A DNA stretch of 6,440 bases from DATLNF01 sp046590575 (GTDB taxonomy: Bacteria; Actinomycetota; Actinomycetes; BP-191), in NCBI GenBank assembly GCA_046590575.1, contig JBKJUS010000202.1, forward strand, positions 1-6,440, in the 5' to 3' direction. The notes under the pieces are model-generated. The model ran no database searches. It worked only from the letters and a program-made list of their open reading frames with translations, and was not told the origin of the DNA. This document shows, piece after piece, positions 5,585 to 6,440 of the stretch. Made by a program: the position numbers and the translations under genes. Within the stretch, counting starts at the first letter, position 1, and each line of letters starts with the position of its first letter.

Positions 5585-6440
5585 TCAGACGGTCTGAAGA
5601 CCGTCGCGGGCGGCGGCAAGCTGCTTGACGATGGCGGGCAGCTCCTCGGCCGGGTTCATGAACATCACAGCCAACTCGTCGACGCCGGTCGCGGCGTAGC
5701 CCGCGAGTGCCTCGTCGAGTCGGTCGGGCGTCGATACGAGCGCAATCTGGTCGATCACCTCGGGTGTGAAGAACTTCATCGCAGCGAAGGCGCCGCCAAC
5801 CTCTGCCGCAGAGACGAAATCGGGACCGAGCACCCCCGTCGCGAGTACGGCAGCCCCGTCCGGCGGGAACATCGACAGGAGCGGCTTGAGGGGACCGCGC
5901 GCGACATCGAGGTCGGCGTTCACGGCGCCGATGCAGAACGCGGTGATGCGGAAGTCATCGCGACTGCGCCCGTTAGCAGCGAGTTCGCTCTCGACGAGCG
6001 CCACGGTGTCACGTAGGTACTGCTTCGATGCTCCGACGCTCAGCGAGATCCCGTCAGCGATCCGGCACGCGGTCTTGATCATCCCGGGGCGCATGGCCAT
6101 CACGTCGATGGGTGGGCACGGCGCCATGGGCTGGATCTTGAACTGCTTGAACTCGTAGCCGAGCTGGGTCTGCGTGAGCTCGCGACCCGCGAGCAGCTCG
6201 CGCAGCATCGTGACGAAGGTCGCCGTGGACGCGGCTGGCTTGTCGAGCGTCCGGCCGAGCTTGCCGATCAGTCCCGGGTCACCCGTGCCGACTTGGATGC
6301 GGAACCGACCGTTCGAGATCTCCGCCAGGGACGACAGCTCCATCGCGAGCATCGCGGGGTGCCGCGCCGCCCAGCTCAGTCCGACGATGCCGACGTCCAG
6401 CCTCTCGGTGGCACGCAAGTACATCGCTGTCGGCACGATC
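5585..6440 (-). CDS. Luciferase-like (LLM class) flavin/F420-dependent oxidoreductase, N-terminus beyond window
   Basis: The frame is open from the right edge to the TGA at 5585; 284 residues are visible. The first visible residues (VPTAMYLRATERLDVGI) match the part of the luciferase-like fold that normally lies roughly 50-60 residues from the N-terminus, so the real start is outside the window and the GTG at 6436 should not be taken as the start. Seen, counting from that GTG: ARHPAMLAMELSSLAEISNGR (24-44) and FRIQVGTGDPG (45-55), the classical LLM segment around the cofactor site; then PPIDVMAMRPGMIKTACRIADGI, the usual later barrel strand and helix. Family members are cytosolic TIM-barrel enzymes that use FMNH2 or F420 to oxidise or reduce organic substrates, including monooxygenases and methylenetetrahydromethanopterin reductase-like dehydrogenases. 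In an actinobacterium F420 use is plausible but not shown by the sequence. As the most upstream gene visible, it probably performs an oxidative step of the pathway encoded downstream. Confidence 0.92.
   Translation of the reverse strand, partial: IVPTAMYLRATERLDVGIVGLSWAARHPAMLAMELSSLAEISNGRFRIQVGTGDPGLIGKLGRTLDKPAASTATFVTMLRELLAGRELTQTQLGYEFKQFKIQPMAPCPPIDVMAMRPGMIKTACRIADGISLSVGASKQYLRDTVALVESELAANGRSRDDFRITAFCIGAVNADLDVARGPLKPLLSMFPPDGAAVLATGVLGPDFVSAAEVGGAFAAMKFFTPEVIDQIALVSTPDRLDEALAGYAATGVDELAVMFMNPAEELPAIVKQLAAARDGLQTV

Noticed and set aside
5566..5619. Longer start of the SnoaL-like gene at 5619
   Set aside because: It would overlap the luciferase-like gene's C-terminus, and a strong ribosome site stands directly before the ATG at 5565.

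Overview
The window is a single, densely packed stretch of high-GC DNA in which all seven recognisable genes lie on the minus strand. The GC-rich codon use, a luciferase-like flavin/F420-type oxidoreductase, a substrate-binding lipoprotein with a long Ser/Thr/Gly linker, and chains of 4-base start/stop overlaps all point to an actinobacterium (for example a Frankia, Pseudonocardia, Nocardia or Mycobacterium relative). This taxonomic guess is inference, not proof. There are no RNA genes, mobile elements, CRISPR arrays or sizeable intergenic regions; the largest gap between genes is 22 bases.

In transcription order (right to left): a luciferase-like monooxygenase/oxidoreductase that enters from the right edge (5585-6440, N-terminus missing); an NTF2/SnoaL-like small protein (5116-5565); two tandem paralogous alpha/beta-hydrolases (4280-5119 and 3483-4283); an ABC-type (branched-chain amino acid/amide family) substrate-binding lipoprotein (1912-3486); a double EthD-like ferredoxin-fold protein (1185-1889); and a metal-dependent amidohydrolase (1-1173, C-terminus cut by the left edge). 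The three central junctions are GTGA or ATGA overlaps and the other gaps are 11-22 bases, so this looks like one polycistronic, translationally coupled operon. Its promoter and terminator lie outside the window.

Together the genes look like an uncharacterised catabolic (or modification) cassette: uptake or sensing of an organic substrate by the lipoprotein, oxidation by the luciferase-like enzyme, hydrolysis by the alpha/beta-hydrolase and amidohydrolase, and auxiliary NTF2-like and EthD-like proteins that may act as small cyclases, isomerases, decarboxylases or oxidation partners. The substrate cannot be read from the sequence. The most striking point is that the first of the two tandem alpha/beta-hydrolases has lost its nucleophilic serine (Leu in the elbow motif) while keeping the Asp and His of the triad, next to an intact paralogue.
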